Notes under the pieces: model-generated
Database searches by the model: none
Seen by the model: only the letters and a program-made list of their open reading frames with translations
Told to the model about the DNA's origin: nothing
Source: DATMBL01 sp050735975
Lineage (GTDB): Bacteria > Desulfobacterota > Binatia > UBA9968
Assembly: GCA_050735975.1 (NCBI GenBank)
Contig: JBOHVS010000058.1
Coordinates: 1 to 9,342, forward strand
DNA length: 9,342 nt
Reading direction: 5' to 3'
Program-made: the position numbers and the translations under genes
In this document: in pieces, positions 1 through 6,248 of the stretch
How positions within the stretch are numbered: the first letter of the stretch is position 1
Layout: every line of letters begins with the position of its first letter

Positions 1-78
1 AACGATCCCCGTCATCGTCGTCTTGTTTTTCCTGATGGCGCGCGCAATTCTCTTTCGTTCTCGAGCTGAATCAGCCAT
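1..78 (-). CDS. ABC transporter permease, DppC/OppC type (N-terminus only, runs off window)
   Basis: Only the first 26 codons are inside the window; the gene continues past base 1. The start is an ATG at 78-76, 19 bp after the stop of the upstream permease and on the same strand. The visible residues (MADSARERKRIARAIRKNKT then TMTGIV) are a basic cytoplasmic leader running into what should be the first membrane segment. DppC/OppC-family permeases commonly begin like this, with a basic R/K-rich stretch before TM1. Position in the operon (binding protein, first permease, then this) is the main argument; sequence alone would not be enough. It would form the second half of the membrane channel. 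The ribosome binding site is weak (GGGTAA-like), which fits translational coupling to the preceding gene. Confidence 0.7.
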   Translation of the reverse strand, partial: MADSARERKRIARAIRKNKTTMTGIV

Positions 79-97
79 AGCCGTTACCCGATTAATA

Positions 98-1039
98 TCA
101 TCCGTAGCGTATGCGCGGATCGACGAGTCCGTAGGCGAGATCGGTCAAGAGATTCACCATCACGATGATGCCGGCGTAAATCGCCATGATGGATTGCAGC
201 ATCGTGTAGTCGTGCGTGCTGATCGCGCCGACCATCAATTTGCCTAAGCCGGGCCGGTTAAAAACGATGGTCACCAGAATGGAGCTGCCGATCAAGATTC
301 CCACGTAAATCCCGACCACCGAAACGACCGGAACCAGAGCGTTGCGCAGCGCGTGTTTGAACATCACCGGACGTTCTTTGACGCCCTTGGCGCGCGCCGT
401 CTGCACGAAGTCGGCGTTGATCACCTCCAGGAATGAAGATCGAGTGACTCGTGTGATGTAGGCGGTTTGCGACAAGCCTACGCTCAAGGCGGGCAGGATG
501 AGGTGATAAAAGCGGCTCCATGGGTCGCTCAGGTTCCCTCCGCCGATCACGGGAAACCATTGAAATTTGAACGAGAGAAAGAAGATTAGAAGAATGCCGA
601 GATAAAACGACGGCACCGATAAACCCGCCAGCGAAAGCATGCGGCCGACATAGTCAACCGAACTATTGCGGTAGCGCGCCGTGAATACTCCAAGCGGAAT
701 TCCGAACAACACGCCGATCGCCGATCCGGCAATGGTCAAGTCCAAGGTGTACGGAATGGCGCGCAGAATTTGCGGCAAGATCGGCTGCCGATTCGCCATT
801 GACAGCCCGAGATCACCAGTCAAAAGTCCGCCGAGATAGGCGCCGAATTGATGGAGGAGCGGTCGATCCAAACCCCAGTTTCGGCGAAACTGTTCTAAGG
901 CCTCGGGAGGCGCTTCATCTCCGAGGATCGCGTACGCCGGGTCGCCCGGCAATATTCGCATCACCACGAAGATGAACAGCAAGACGGCGAACATCGTGGG
1001 CAACGCCCAGAGACAGCGCCGGATGCAGTATGCCAGCAT
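98..1039 (-). CDS. ABC transporter permease, DppB/OppB family
   Basis: This inner-membrane protein of 313 aa would pair with the next gene's product to form the channel of a peptide/nickel-type ABC importer. It has the usual family length and layout: a first membrane helix at about residues 9-30, followed by the family's ILPGDPA signature (about 29-35), then a long periplasmic segment and helices at about 100-121, 135-157, 178-196, 236-258 and 283-305. The EAA loop that contacts the ATPase is clear around 210-240 (ADFVQTARAKGV, then ALRNALVP). The C-terminus ends LVDPRIRYG, typical of DppB proteins. The ATG start at 1039 lies 54 bp downstream of the binding-protein stop, behind a modest GGTGG ribosome binding site. 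No ATPase gene is visible; it may follow outside the window. The substrate cannot be read from sequence. Confidence 0.93.
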   Translation of the reverse strand: MLAYCIRRCLWALPTMFAVLLFIFVVMRILPGDPAYAILGDEAPPEALEQFRRNWGLDRPLLHQFGAYLGGLLTGDLGLSMANRQPILPQILRAIPYTLDLTIAGSAIGVLFGIPLGVFTARYRNSSVDYVGRMLSLAGLSVPSFYLGILLIFFLSFKFQWFPVIGGGNLSDPWSRFYHLILPALSVGLSQTAYITRVTRSSFLEVINADFVQTARAKGVKERPVMFKHALRNALVPVVSVVGIYVGILIGSSILVTIVFNRPGLGKLMVGAISTHDYTMLQSIMAIYAGIIVMVNLLTDLAYGLVDPRIRYG

Positions 1040-1093
1040 GGTCTGGTTCCACCCGATGGATAATCCTTCAGCCTGACCGCGAAACTCGGTCGG

Positions 1094-2668
1094 CTAAGTC
1101 AGGCGGGCGTTCCATTCGATCGGCAATCCGCCGCTCAGTGAAGACTCGAGTTTGGCGAAGCCGAGGTCCACTTTAGCCTTGCGCGCGACCACGGTGTTGA
1201 GAATGTGTGTCGGAACGGCGGCGACATCTTCGAGAATCTTGATCTGCGCCTCGCGCCAGAGTTTTTTCTGCACCTGCAAATCGGTTTCCGCTTGAGCGCG
1301 CTTCAACTCAGCATCGGCACCGGAGAAGTGAGAAAAATTGCGTTTGCCGCCGCCGAGGAAAAACTCTTCGAGAATAAAATTTGCTGTCGGGAAGCGGGTT
1401 GCGGCGCGCAGAACCAGCGGATTGCTGCCCTCATCGTTCTTCGTATGCCACGCGGGATGGGCGATGACGCTCAGATTGATCTTGATGCCGACCTGCGCCA
1501 ATTGATTTTGAATGATTTCCATGGGGCGGCGAAACTGCGGCCGTTCGCTGATGAACACCGGGTCGATGCTAAAACCATTGGCCAGACCGGCTTCGGCCAA
1601 AAGTTTTTTCGCCTTGGCGGAATCATGGTTGTACTTGAGTTTTTCCGGCACCGGGTCCAAGCCGCCGACGAACTGCGCCGGGATGACCGAATAGAGAGGC
1701 TCGGCGACGTCTTTGCCGATAAAGCGAATGATGTCGTCTCGGTTGAGTGCGTACGCGATGGCTTGGCGCACCTTGAGATCGTTTAATGGTTTCCTGGTGC
1801 GATCGATGTGCAGCTTGTGTACGCTGGCCGGTCCAAATGATTCGATCACGACTCCGGCGCCTTTCACCTGATCGATGGCGCGCTGTTCGCGATCTACGTC
1901 CATAATATCCAACTCTCCGGCTTTGAATGCGAGGGTGCGGCTACTGGGATCGGGGAGCATGCGGAACACTACTTTTTCGAACCCCGGCTTGCCGCGAAAA
2001 TGATTCTCATTGCGCACGAGAACGAGCCGTTCTTGCGGAATGTACTCGTTGAACATGTAAGGCCCGGTTCCTATCGGCGTCGTCTTGAGCTTATCGCCCA
2101 GCTTTTCAGCGGCCTTCTTGCTCAACACCATACCCGCCTGCCAGTCGAGCACCGTGGGCAGCAGGAACAATGCCGTTTGCGGACTTTTAAGATTGACACG
2201 CACGGTATGCTTATCCAACGCTTCGATTTTGCCGAAGGGCTGATAGCTCTTGTAGTAAACGTTGGTTTTCTTGTCCTTAGCCCTTTCCAAAGAGAAGACC
2301 ACGTCGGCAGAAGTGAACTCACCGTAGCCTTGGTGGTACTCAACACCTTTGCGAAGCTTAAACGTCCAGGTCTTGAGATCCTTCGACGACTCCCAACTCT
2401 CCGCCAAGTCCGCTTCGAGCCTTTCGGCATTGACCTCTCCCGGCGTCGTACGAACTAGTCCGTTGAAGATAGCCGCCAGCACCGTCTTGTCGTTGGAATT
2501 GGGCCCGGCCATGGGGTCGAGCCTGCGAATATCTCTGGCATTAACCCCGTAGCGTAACGTCCCTCCCGCCGCGTGCACCCAAACAGGCTTAAGCGCGCTC
2601 AGTCCCAGCGCAGTGCCGCCTATGATCCCTAATTCCTTCAAGAACGTCCGCCGGTCAATTTGATTCAT
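1094..2668 (-). CDS. ABC transporter solute-binding protein, family 5 (peptide/nickel type), Tat-exported
   Basis: This 524-aa protein is the extracytoplasmic receptor that would deliver a peptide-like solute to the permeases encoded just downstream. The N-terminus (MNQIDRRTFLKELGIIGGTA) has a twin-arginine motif, D-R-R-T-F-L-K, then a hydrophobic stretch, a Pro and Ala residues near 30-35 that could be the cleavage region. It therefore probably folds before export. The mature part follows the SBP_bac_5 pattern: TLRYGVNARDIRRLDP, the AESWE..DLKTWTFKLRKGVEYHQG segment, FTSADVVFSLERA, TPIGTGPYMFNEY, and RQAIAYALNRDDI. Length is normal for the family. I chose the ATG at 2668-2666 because AAAGGAGG sits 6 nt upstream; a GTG directly before it would be too close. 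DppA-like proteins bind peptides, glutathione, heme, opines or nickel, so substrate remains open. Confidence 0.93.
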   Translation of the reverse strand: MNQIDRRTFLKELGIIGGTALGLSALKPVWVHAAGGTLRYGVNARDIRRLDPMAGPNSNDKTVLAAIFNGLVRTTPGEVNAERLEADLAESWESSKDLKTWTFKLRKGVEYHQGYGEFTSADVVFSLERAKDKKTNVYYKSYQPFGKIEALDKHTVRVNLKSPQTALFLLPTVLDWQAGMVLSKKAAEKLGDKLKTTPIGTGPYMFNEYIPQERLVLVRNENHFRGKPGFEKVVFRMLPDPSSRTLAFKAGELDIMDVDREQRAIDQVKGAGVVIESFGPASVHKLHIDRTRKPLNDLKVRQAIAYALNRDDIIRFIGKDVAEPLYSVIPAQFVGGLDPVPEKLKYNHDSAKAKKLLAEAGLANGFSIDPVFISERPQFRRPMEIIQNQLAQVGIKINLSVIAHPAWHTKNDEGSNPLVLRAATRFPTANFILEEFFLGGGKRNFSHFSGADAELKRAQAETDLQVQKKLWREAQIKILEDVAAVPTHILNTVVARKAKVDLGFAKLESSLSGGLPIEWNARLT

Positions 2669-2674
2669 CACTGC

Positions 2675-2682
2675 CCTCCTTT
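2675..2682 (-). promoter_or_regulatory. Strong Shine-Dalgarno site for the solute-binding protein
   Basis: On the minus strand AAAGGAGG lies 6 nt before the ATG at 2668. It is the strongest ribosome binding site in the window, matching the high expression usually needed for a binding protein. It decides the ATG over the GTG one codon upstream. Confidence 0.8.
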
Positions 2683-2915
2683 GTTTGTCGATCCGTTAAC
2701 GATGACAAACTCTTTTGCCCAAAGTCGCTATCGGCAACCCTGCGAGTCGTGGGGGACGAAATGCGGCGAATCGGATCTTTCTGACGTTGTCGAACTAGCG
2801 CTTTAATGTCGCAAAGACTATTGAGCAACTCGAATGCCAGTTCGGGAGAGATTAAGAATAACCCTGGAAAAACGCAAAGTTAAAGCGGGGGAAAATTTCA
2901 TCCGATTAGCGCATT

Positions 2916-2961
2916 CTGAATCAGATGTGCATGTAAGCCACACATGTCACAAACGATTCAG
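2916..2961. promoter_or_regulatory. Long imperfect hairpin/dyad in the leader between pyrE and the transporter operon
   Basis: Arms CTGAATC (2916-2922) and GATTCAG (2955-2961) pair perfectly. After a 3x3 internal loop, TGTG (2926-2929) pairs with CACA (2948-2951); after a bulged T, CATGT (2930-2934) pairs with ACATG (2942-2946) around a 7-nt loop. That is 16 pairs in 46 nt. There is no U-tract, so it is not an ordinary terminator. It lies about 250 bp upstream of the binding-protein start within a gene-free stretch of about 440 bp (2669-3109) that is AT-richer than its surroundings. I see no convincing sigma-70 promoter and no real ORF in that stretch. It could be an operator dyad or an RNA element in the transporter's leader. 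Confidence 0.45.
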
Positions 2962-3109
2962 TAAATTGTGCACTATTCTTACACGGGGAACATCGCAGAC
3001 CTTCGAGCCAAAACGCACACAAGGGTTTCTACAACAATATCAATGCTGCAAGTCGAAATTCGTGGGTAATTTTTTCACACAGAAAACACAAAACGGTAGT
3101 CTTGGTTTT

Positions 3110-3778
3110 CTATACAAATCCCATCTTCCGGCCCCAATTCTCGGGATCTTTTAAAAATTCCACAATATGCCGGCTCGATTCTTCGCTGAAATAACTCTTG
3201 CTCAAGCCGGTGTCCAAAACGTCATCCCAGTTGGCGAGCACATGCAATCCAATATCGTTCTTGGCCAGGTTGTCTCGTCCCTCATGCTGTTTCAACCTGT
3301 CTGAAGCGTAGTCAAATACGCACAGACAGTGGGTCATCTTCGCCCCGGCCGCTCGGATGCCGATATTGAAGCGCAGTTTGCTCAATCCGTCCGTGATCAG
3401 GTCCTCGACCAACAACACTCTTTTTCCGGCCTCGAGGATTCCCTCGATTTGCTTCGTCCCGCCGTAACCTTTGGGCTGTTTCCGGATATAGATCATCGGC
3501 TTCTTTATAAGGTGCGAAACAAAGGATGCGTAGGGAATGCCGGCGGTTTCTCCCCCCGCGACTACATCTATATTGTCCACACCGATCTCCGTCTCGGCCT
3601 TTATAGCGAGTTGAGTTACGATGTATTGACGCTCTTCCGGAAATGACAGGATCTTTCGACAATCGATATACACCGGCGAGATGCGGCCGGAAACGAAGAC
3701 AAATGGTTGGTCTTTGTAAACCTGAATGGCTTCGGTCCGGAGCAACATTTCGGCGATTCTTTGGGCAACTTCGGTCAT
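3110..3778 (-). CDS. pyrE: Orotate phosphoribosyltransferase
   Basis: This cytoplasmic enzyme of 222 aa converts orotate plus PRPP to orotidine 5'-phosphate, the fifth step of UMP synthesis. The type I phosphoribosyltransferase PRPP loop is at 121-134 (VLLVEDLITDGLSK). The substrate-binding N-terminal segment SGRISPVYIDCRK (30-42) is the family's SGxxSPxYxDxR pattern, and the flexible-loop region RKQPKGYGGTKQIEG (99-113) carries the expected lysines. The C-terminal part (about 175-222) is somewhat longer than in the shortest family members. The frame stays open 60 codons upstream, but those codons run through the intergenic repeat. I chose the ATG at 3778 because AAAGGG lies 6 nt upstream and a good promoter lies 30 bp upstream. 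It is divergent from the carbamoylase-pyrR pair. No obvious terminator follows its stop. Confidence 0.95.
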   Translation of the reverse strand: MTEVAQRIAEMLLRTEAIQVYKDQPFVFVSGRISPVYIDCRKILSFPEERQYIVTQLAIKAETEIGVDNIDVVAGGETAGIPYASFVSHLIKKPMIYIRKQPKGYGGTKQIEGILEAGKRVLLVEDLITDGLSKLRFNIGIRAAGAKMTHCLCVFDYASDRLKQHEGRDNLAKNDIGLHVLANWDDVLDTGLSKSYFSEESSRHIVEFLKDPENWGRKMGFV

Positions 3779-3807
3779 AATAAACCCTTTCCGACTGAAT
3801 TGAGTCG

Positions 3808-3836
3808 CATATAACACAGCGCATACGCGTTGCCAA
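3808..3836 (-). promoter_or_regulatory. Sigma-70-type promoter for pyrE
   Basis: Reading the minus strand, TTGGCA (3836-3831; 5 of 6 to TTGACA) is followed by exactly 17 nt and TATATG (3813-3808; 4 of 6 to TATAAT). Transcription would begin near 3801, leaving a leader of about 23 nt with the AAAGGG ribosome binding site. That leader is too short for a PyrR-type attenuator. On the plus strand TATAGT (3837-3842) overlaps this region and might serve the divergent gene, but I find no matching -35. Confidence 0.55.
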
Positions 3837-3865
3837 TATAGTAAGCCGCCCCATGTTTTCGAAAA

Positions 3866-3995
3866 TCCTGATCGGTCGAGAAGGCGGCGGGTGCAAGGCG
3901 GAGCAAGGGCTCGCACCGGAGCGTACATCGGCAGTACGTGAGGATGCGATCCGGCCACGACAACGACGCAAGCGCCCCTTATCGACCGATCAGGA
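3866..3995. repeat. Cloverleaf-like palindromic intergenic element with 14-bp perfect terminal inverted repeat
   Basis: TCCTGATCGGTCGA (3866-3879) and its exact reverse complement (3982-3995) bound a 130-bp element. Just inside, AAGG (3881-3884) pairs with CCTT (3977-3980). Two more hairpins nest inside: GGTGC (3890-3894) with GCACC (3913-3917), and CGTAC (3922-3926) with GTACG (3934-3938). The result is a stem with two side arms. It lies between pyrE and the divergent hydrolase and keeps reading frames open on both strands, which is why both genes appear extended by about 60 codons. The layout resembles dispersed, non-coding palindromic repeats of environmental Proteobacteria. A single copy in this window does not prove it is repetitive. 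Confidence 0.6.
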
Positions 3996-4029
3996 AAGCA
4001 GTTTTTCAGGCGCGGGCGAAGCTGGTAGA

Positions 4030-5334
4030 ATGCGTACCGTGAAACGCTCTCGGCTGGTGGAAGCCGTCGTTCCGCCCAATGTCATTGTCAATAAGCGCCG
4101 GCTCATGCGCGATCTTAACGCCGTTTCACGCATCGGCATCGGCAGCCATGGCGCTGTGACGCGGCTGGTTTTTTCCGTCAAGGAGCTCCGTAGCCGGCAA
4201 CTTCTCATTCACCTCATGCGGCAGGCCGGGCTGAAAATTCACATAGACGCTATCGGCAACATCTTCGGGCGCCTGAACGGAAGCAATCCTAAGGCGCCCG
4301 CGGTGGTCGCGGGATCGCACCTGGACACGGTGATCCACGGCGGAAAATATGACGGGCCCGTGGGCGTCATCGGCGCTCTGGAAGCGGCGCGGACAATCAA
4401 CGAAAACAACATCGCGCTTCGCTCGCCTCTTGAAGTGGTCTGCTTCGTCGGGGAGGAATCAAGCCGTTTTGGCTTCTCGACGTTGGGCAGCAGCCTTGTC
4501 GCCGGCCAGGTTCAGCCGAAGGACCTGGCTAACGCCGTGGATCCCCAGGGGACGAAACTCGAGGATGTGCTTTCGAGCCTGGGAATCACGCGGCGAAATC
4601 TGGCGTCTTTGAAGCGGGACTCGAAAAGTCTCAAGGCTTATTTTGAACTCCACATCGAGCAGGGACCTATTCTGGAAACAAAGAGGAAGCGCATCGGACT
4701 GGTTACTTCGATCGCGGCGCCGAGCCGATTTAAGCTGATTTTTATTGGCCAGGCCGACCATTCCGGCACTACCCCGATGGAGATGCGCAAAGACGCCCTG
4801 GTCGCCGCGGCACGGTTGATCGCCTACGTGGAACAGGCCTGCAGGAAATTCTCATCGATGGATAGAGGGCGAGTGGTCGGCACTGTGGGGGCGATGAAGA
4901 TCGAGCCGGGTGTGATCAATGCCGTTCCGGGCAAGGCGGAGCTTTCGGTCGACATTCGCAGCATCACCGCCCAGGCGAAAGAGAAGGTAACACGGATGGT
5001 CAAAAACGAGGCTAACGCTATCGCCCGAAACCGTGGCGTCAAGGTGGAGATCCTGCCAATCCGTGAAGAAAATCCTGTGCCGCTGGACAAGCGCCTGCTG
5101 CAGATAACCCAGGAAATCTGCGACCAAAAAGGAATCGTCTACGAGATCATGCCTTCAGGCGCGGGGCATGACGCCATGCAGATGGCGAAAATTACTCCAG
5201 CGGCCATGATCTTCGTACCCAGCAAGAGAGGCATCAGCCACAATCCCTTGGAGTGGACCGATCCCGATGATATCTGCCTGGGCAGCCAATTGCTCATGGA
5301 AACCATCGTCAGAGTGGCCAATGAAGACCTCTAA
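4030..5334 (+). CDS. M20-family amidohydrolase, hydantoinase/carbamoylase type (N-carbamoyl-amino acid hydrolase or allantoate amidohydrolase-like)
   Basis: This 434-aa cytoplasmic metalloenzyme of the Zn-dependent carbamoylase/allantoate amidohydrolase/beta-ureidopropionase group splits a carbamoyl or ureido group off a substrate. All expected metal-site motifs are present: GSHLDT (H97, D99), the bridging Asp of KYDGPVG (D108), GEESSRFG (E142/E143), ELHIEQGP (H208) and the late ISHNP histidine (H404). The dimerisation-lid segment GQADHSGTTPMEMRKDA carries H244. The metal-site set and overall length therefore fit an active enzyme. The ATG at 4030 is preferred because homologues start shortly before the VNKRRLMRDLNAVSRIG-like segment and the 59 upstream codons lie in or beside the repeat element; its ribosome binding site is weak. 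The last 14 bp overlap pyrR, so the two are co-transcribed. Specificity is unknown; the pyrimidine neighbours make N-carbamoyl-L-aspartate a candidate. Confidence 0.9.
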   Translation: MRTVKRSRLVEAVVPPNVIVNKRRLMRDLNAVSRIGIGSHGAVTRLVFSVKELRSRQLLIHLMRQAGLKIHIDAIGNIFGRLNGSNPKAPAVVAGSHLDTVIHGGKYDGPVGVIGALEAARTINENNIALRSPLEVVCFVGEESSRFGFSTLGSSLVAGQVQPKDLANAVDPQGTKLEDVLSSLGITRRNLASLKRDSKSLKAYFELHIEQGPILETKRKRIGLVTSIAAPSRFKLIFIGQADHSGTTPMEMRKDALVAAARLIAYVEQACRKFSSMDRGRVVGTVGAMKIEPGVINAVPGKAELSVDIRSITAQAKEKVTRMVKNEANAIARNRGVKVEILPIREENPVPLDKRLLQITQEICDQKGIVYEIMPSGAGHDAMQMAKITPAAMIFVPSKRGISHNPLEWTDPDDICLGSQLLMETIVRVANEDL

Positions 5335-5866
5335 AGCGAAAACGACACGCATCTTGAATGCGGCTCAACTCAAGTCCATTCTCGAACGCTTCACCCGCGA
5401 GATGCTGCGACGCTACGGCAGCCTGGAGCAGGTCGTCTTCATAGGCGTCCGAACCCGCGGTCCCTATGTTGCCAAGCGGCTTTCCGCGATGATCAAAACA
5501 CGTATAGGGAAGGAGATCCCGGTGGGCGAGATGGATATCACGCTTTACCGGGACGATTTGAACGCGCTGCTGCCGGGAGGAACGATCGATCACACCCGTA
5601 TTCCGTTCGATATCGCCAACAAGATCATCGTTCTTGTCGACGATGTTTTGAATACGGGTAGATCGGTCCGCGCCGCAGTCGATCACTTGATAGACCTTGG
5701 CCGCCCGCGAATGATCCACCTCGCTGTCATTGTCGACCGGGGAGGCCGGGAACTTCCCATTGCCGCCAACTACGTCGGGAAGAAGATCACGCTTTCCGCT
5801 CAGGCAGACGTGCAGGTACGGCTAAGGGAAGTGGATAAAGTGGACGAAGTCGTCATCGGCGGCTAG
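5321..5866 (+). CDS. pyrR: PyrR-type bifunctional pyrimidine regulator / uracil phosphoribosyltransferase
   Basis: This 181-aa protein has the standard PyrR length. It shows the family pattern throughout: VVFIGVRTRGPYVAKRL (38-54), GEMDITLYRDDL (69-80), the PRPP loop VLVDDVLNTGRSVRAA (104-119) and IVDRGGRELPIAANYVGK (137-154), ending DEVVIGG. PyrR proteins bind UMP/UTP and PRPP. In Firmicutes they terminate pyr-operon transcription by binding leader RNA, and many have uracil phosphoribosyltransferase activity. The ATG at 5321 lies inside the hydrolase 3' end, so translation is probably coupled; an upstream start at 5267 would put 18 unrelated residues in front of the family N-terminus. I see no PyrR-binding anti-antiterminator (an ARUCCNGNGAGGYU-like loop) near pyrE or the hydrolase, so an enzymatic salvage role or a different regulatory target is possible. 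Confidence 0.92.
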   Translation: MKTSKAKTTRILNAAQLKSILERFTREMLRRYGSLEQVVFIGVRTRGPYVAKRLSAMIKTRIGKEIPVGEMDITLYRDDLNALLPGGTIDHTRIPFDIANKIIVLVDDVLNTGRSVRAAVDHLIDLGRPRMIHLAVIVDRGGRELPIAANYVGKKITLSAQADVQVRLREVDKVDEVVIGG

Positions 5867-5875
5867 AGCCGCGGG

Positions 5876-6059
5876 TTTCCCTCACCCTGCCCTCCCTGGA
5901 GACTGAGTCATAATCCCGTTCATGGTTCGACAAGCACCACGAACGGGCTGGGCTATACGCGAATTCAAGTATTTAGCCGCTCGCCCTGAGCTTTGTCGAA
6001 GGGTGAGCGCGTTATTGCGTCACAGTCTCCTGAGGCAGAGGGTTAGGGTGAGGGGAAAA
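5876..6059. repeat. Nested palindromic repeat block downstream of pyrR
   Basis: The outer arms are CCCTCACCCT (5879-5888) with AGGGTGAGGG (6045-6054), and GGAGACTG (5898-5905) with CAGTCTCC (6023-6030). Two compact hairpins sit inside. The first, 5915-5926 with 5936-5947 (CCCGTTC.TGGT), has 11 pairs, one mismatch and a 9-nt loop. The second, 5978-5987 with 6000-6009, has 10 pairs including one G-T. TTCGACAAG (5926-5934, at the first loop) is nearly the reverse complement of CTTTGTCGAA (5991-6000, at the second). From memory, motifs like these recur between genes in many environmental bacteria. There is no T-run, so any terminator role would not be classical. Together with 6060-6181 this makes a gap of more than 300 bp with no other gene. 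Confidence 0.65.
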
Positions 6060-6181
6060 TTTGAAAGGCCCGTAAAAAGCTTATAGGTTAGACTCGGCGG
6101 TCAGAGGTCCTTGCGCTTTGCGAATTCGTACGGTGGAGCGAGTCGGACGAGCGCAGCTTCAGCAGCCTAACGGAGAACTCT

Positions 6182-6235
6182 ATGAAGATTCCATGCGCGA
6201 TTTACCGGGGCGGGACGAGCAAGCCGGTCTTTTTC
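6182..6235 (+). pseudogene. 5' remnant of a PrpF-family (methylaconitate / oxalomesaconate isomerase-like) gene
   Basis: An ATG at 6182 has a good ribosome binding site, GGAG at 6172-6175, 6 nt upstream. The first 18 codons read MKIPCAIYRGGTSKPVFF. This is the hallmark N-terminus of PrpF/DUF453 proteins (cis-trans isomerases and tautomerases such as 2-methylaconitate isomerase and 4-oxalomesaconate tautomerase), which begin IPxxxMRGGTSKGxFF. Those proteins are roughly 350-400 aa. Here the resemblance stops at codon 18 and the frame continues as the antisense of the kinase gene, stopping at 6538. What remains is therefore a truncated start with no catalytic capacity. The break coincides with a CTTTTTCAGCAGCCTGC arm at 6229-6245. 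Either a deletion/recombination or an assembly join could explain it. Confidence 0.7.
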
Positions 6236-6248
6236 AGCAGCCTGCTAG
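6229..6248. repeat. Repeat-like arm at the PrpF-remnant / kinase junction, half of an 11-bp direct repeat
   Basis: TTCAGCAGCCT occurs at 6158-6168, just before the PrpF ribosome binding site, and again at 6233-6243 exactly where PrpF similarity ends. The second copy sits in CTTTTTCAGCAGCCTGC followed by TAG. Its reverse strand supplies the kinase stop codon. I recall similar TTTTTCAnCAGCCTG ends on dispersed palindromes in deltaproteobacterial-type genomes, but cannot confirm that here. Confidence 0.4.

Noticed and set aside
3081..3111. AGAAAAC / GTTTTCT inverted repeat at the end of pyrE, considered as a terminator
   Set aside because: The arms are AT-rich with a 17-nt loop, overlap the stop codon, and no GC stem with a T-run follows.
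2834..3154. 106-codon plus-strand open frame in the pyrE-transporter gap
   Set aside because: It has no ribosome binding site, recognisable motif or plausible composition, and its end lies antisense to the pyrE 3' end.
3779..3958. 60-codon N-terminal extension of pyrE
   Set aside because: It translates the promoter and the palindromic element; the ATG at 3778 has a Shine-Dalgarno and a promoter directly upstream and matches the family N-terminus.
3853..4029. 59-codon N-terminal extension of the carbamoylase
   Set aside because: It runs through the inverted-repeat element, is basic and low in similarity to the family, and would make the protein unusually long.
3779..4029. PyrR-responsive attenuator ahead of pyrE or the hydrolase
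   Set aside because: I found no loop resembling the PyrR-binding consensus and no terminator hairpin with a T-run in the region.
6061..6089. TTGAAA with TAGGTT (17-nt spacer) or TATAGG (15-nt spacer) as a promoter for the PrpF remnant
   Set aside because: The -10 match is poor at the correct spacing, and the better -10 has a spacer that is too short.
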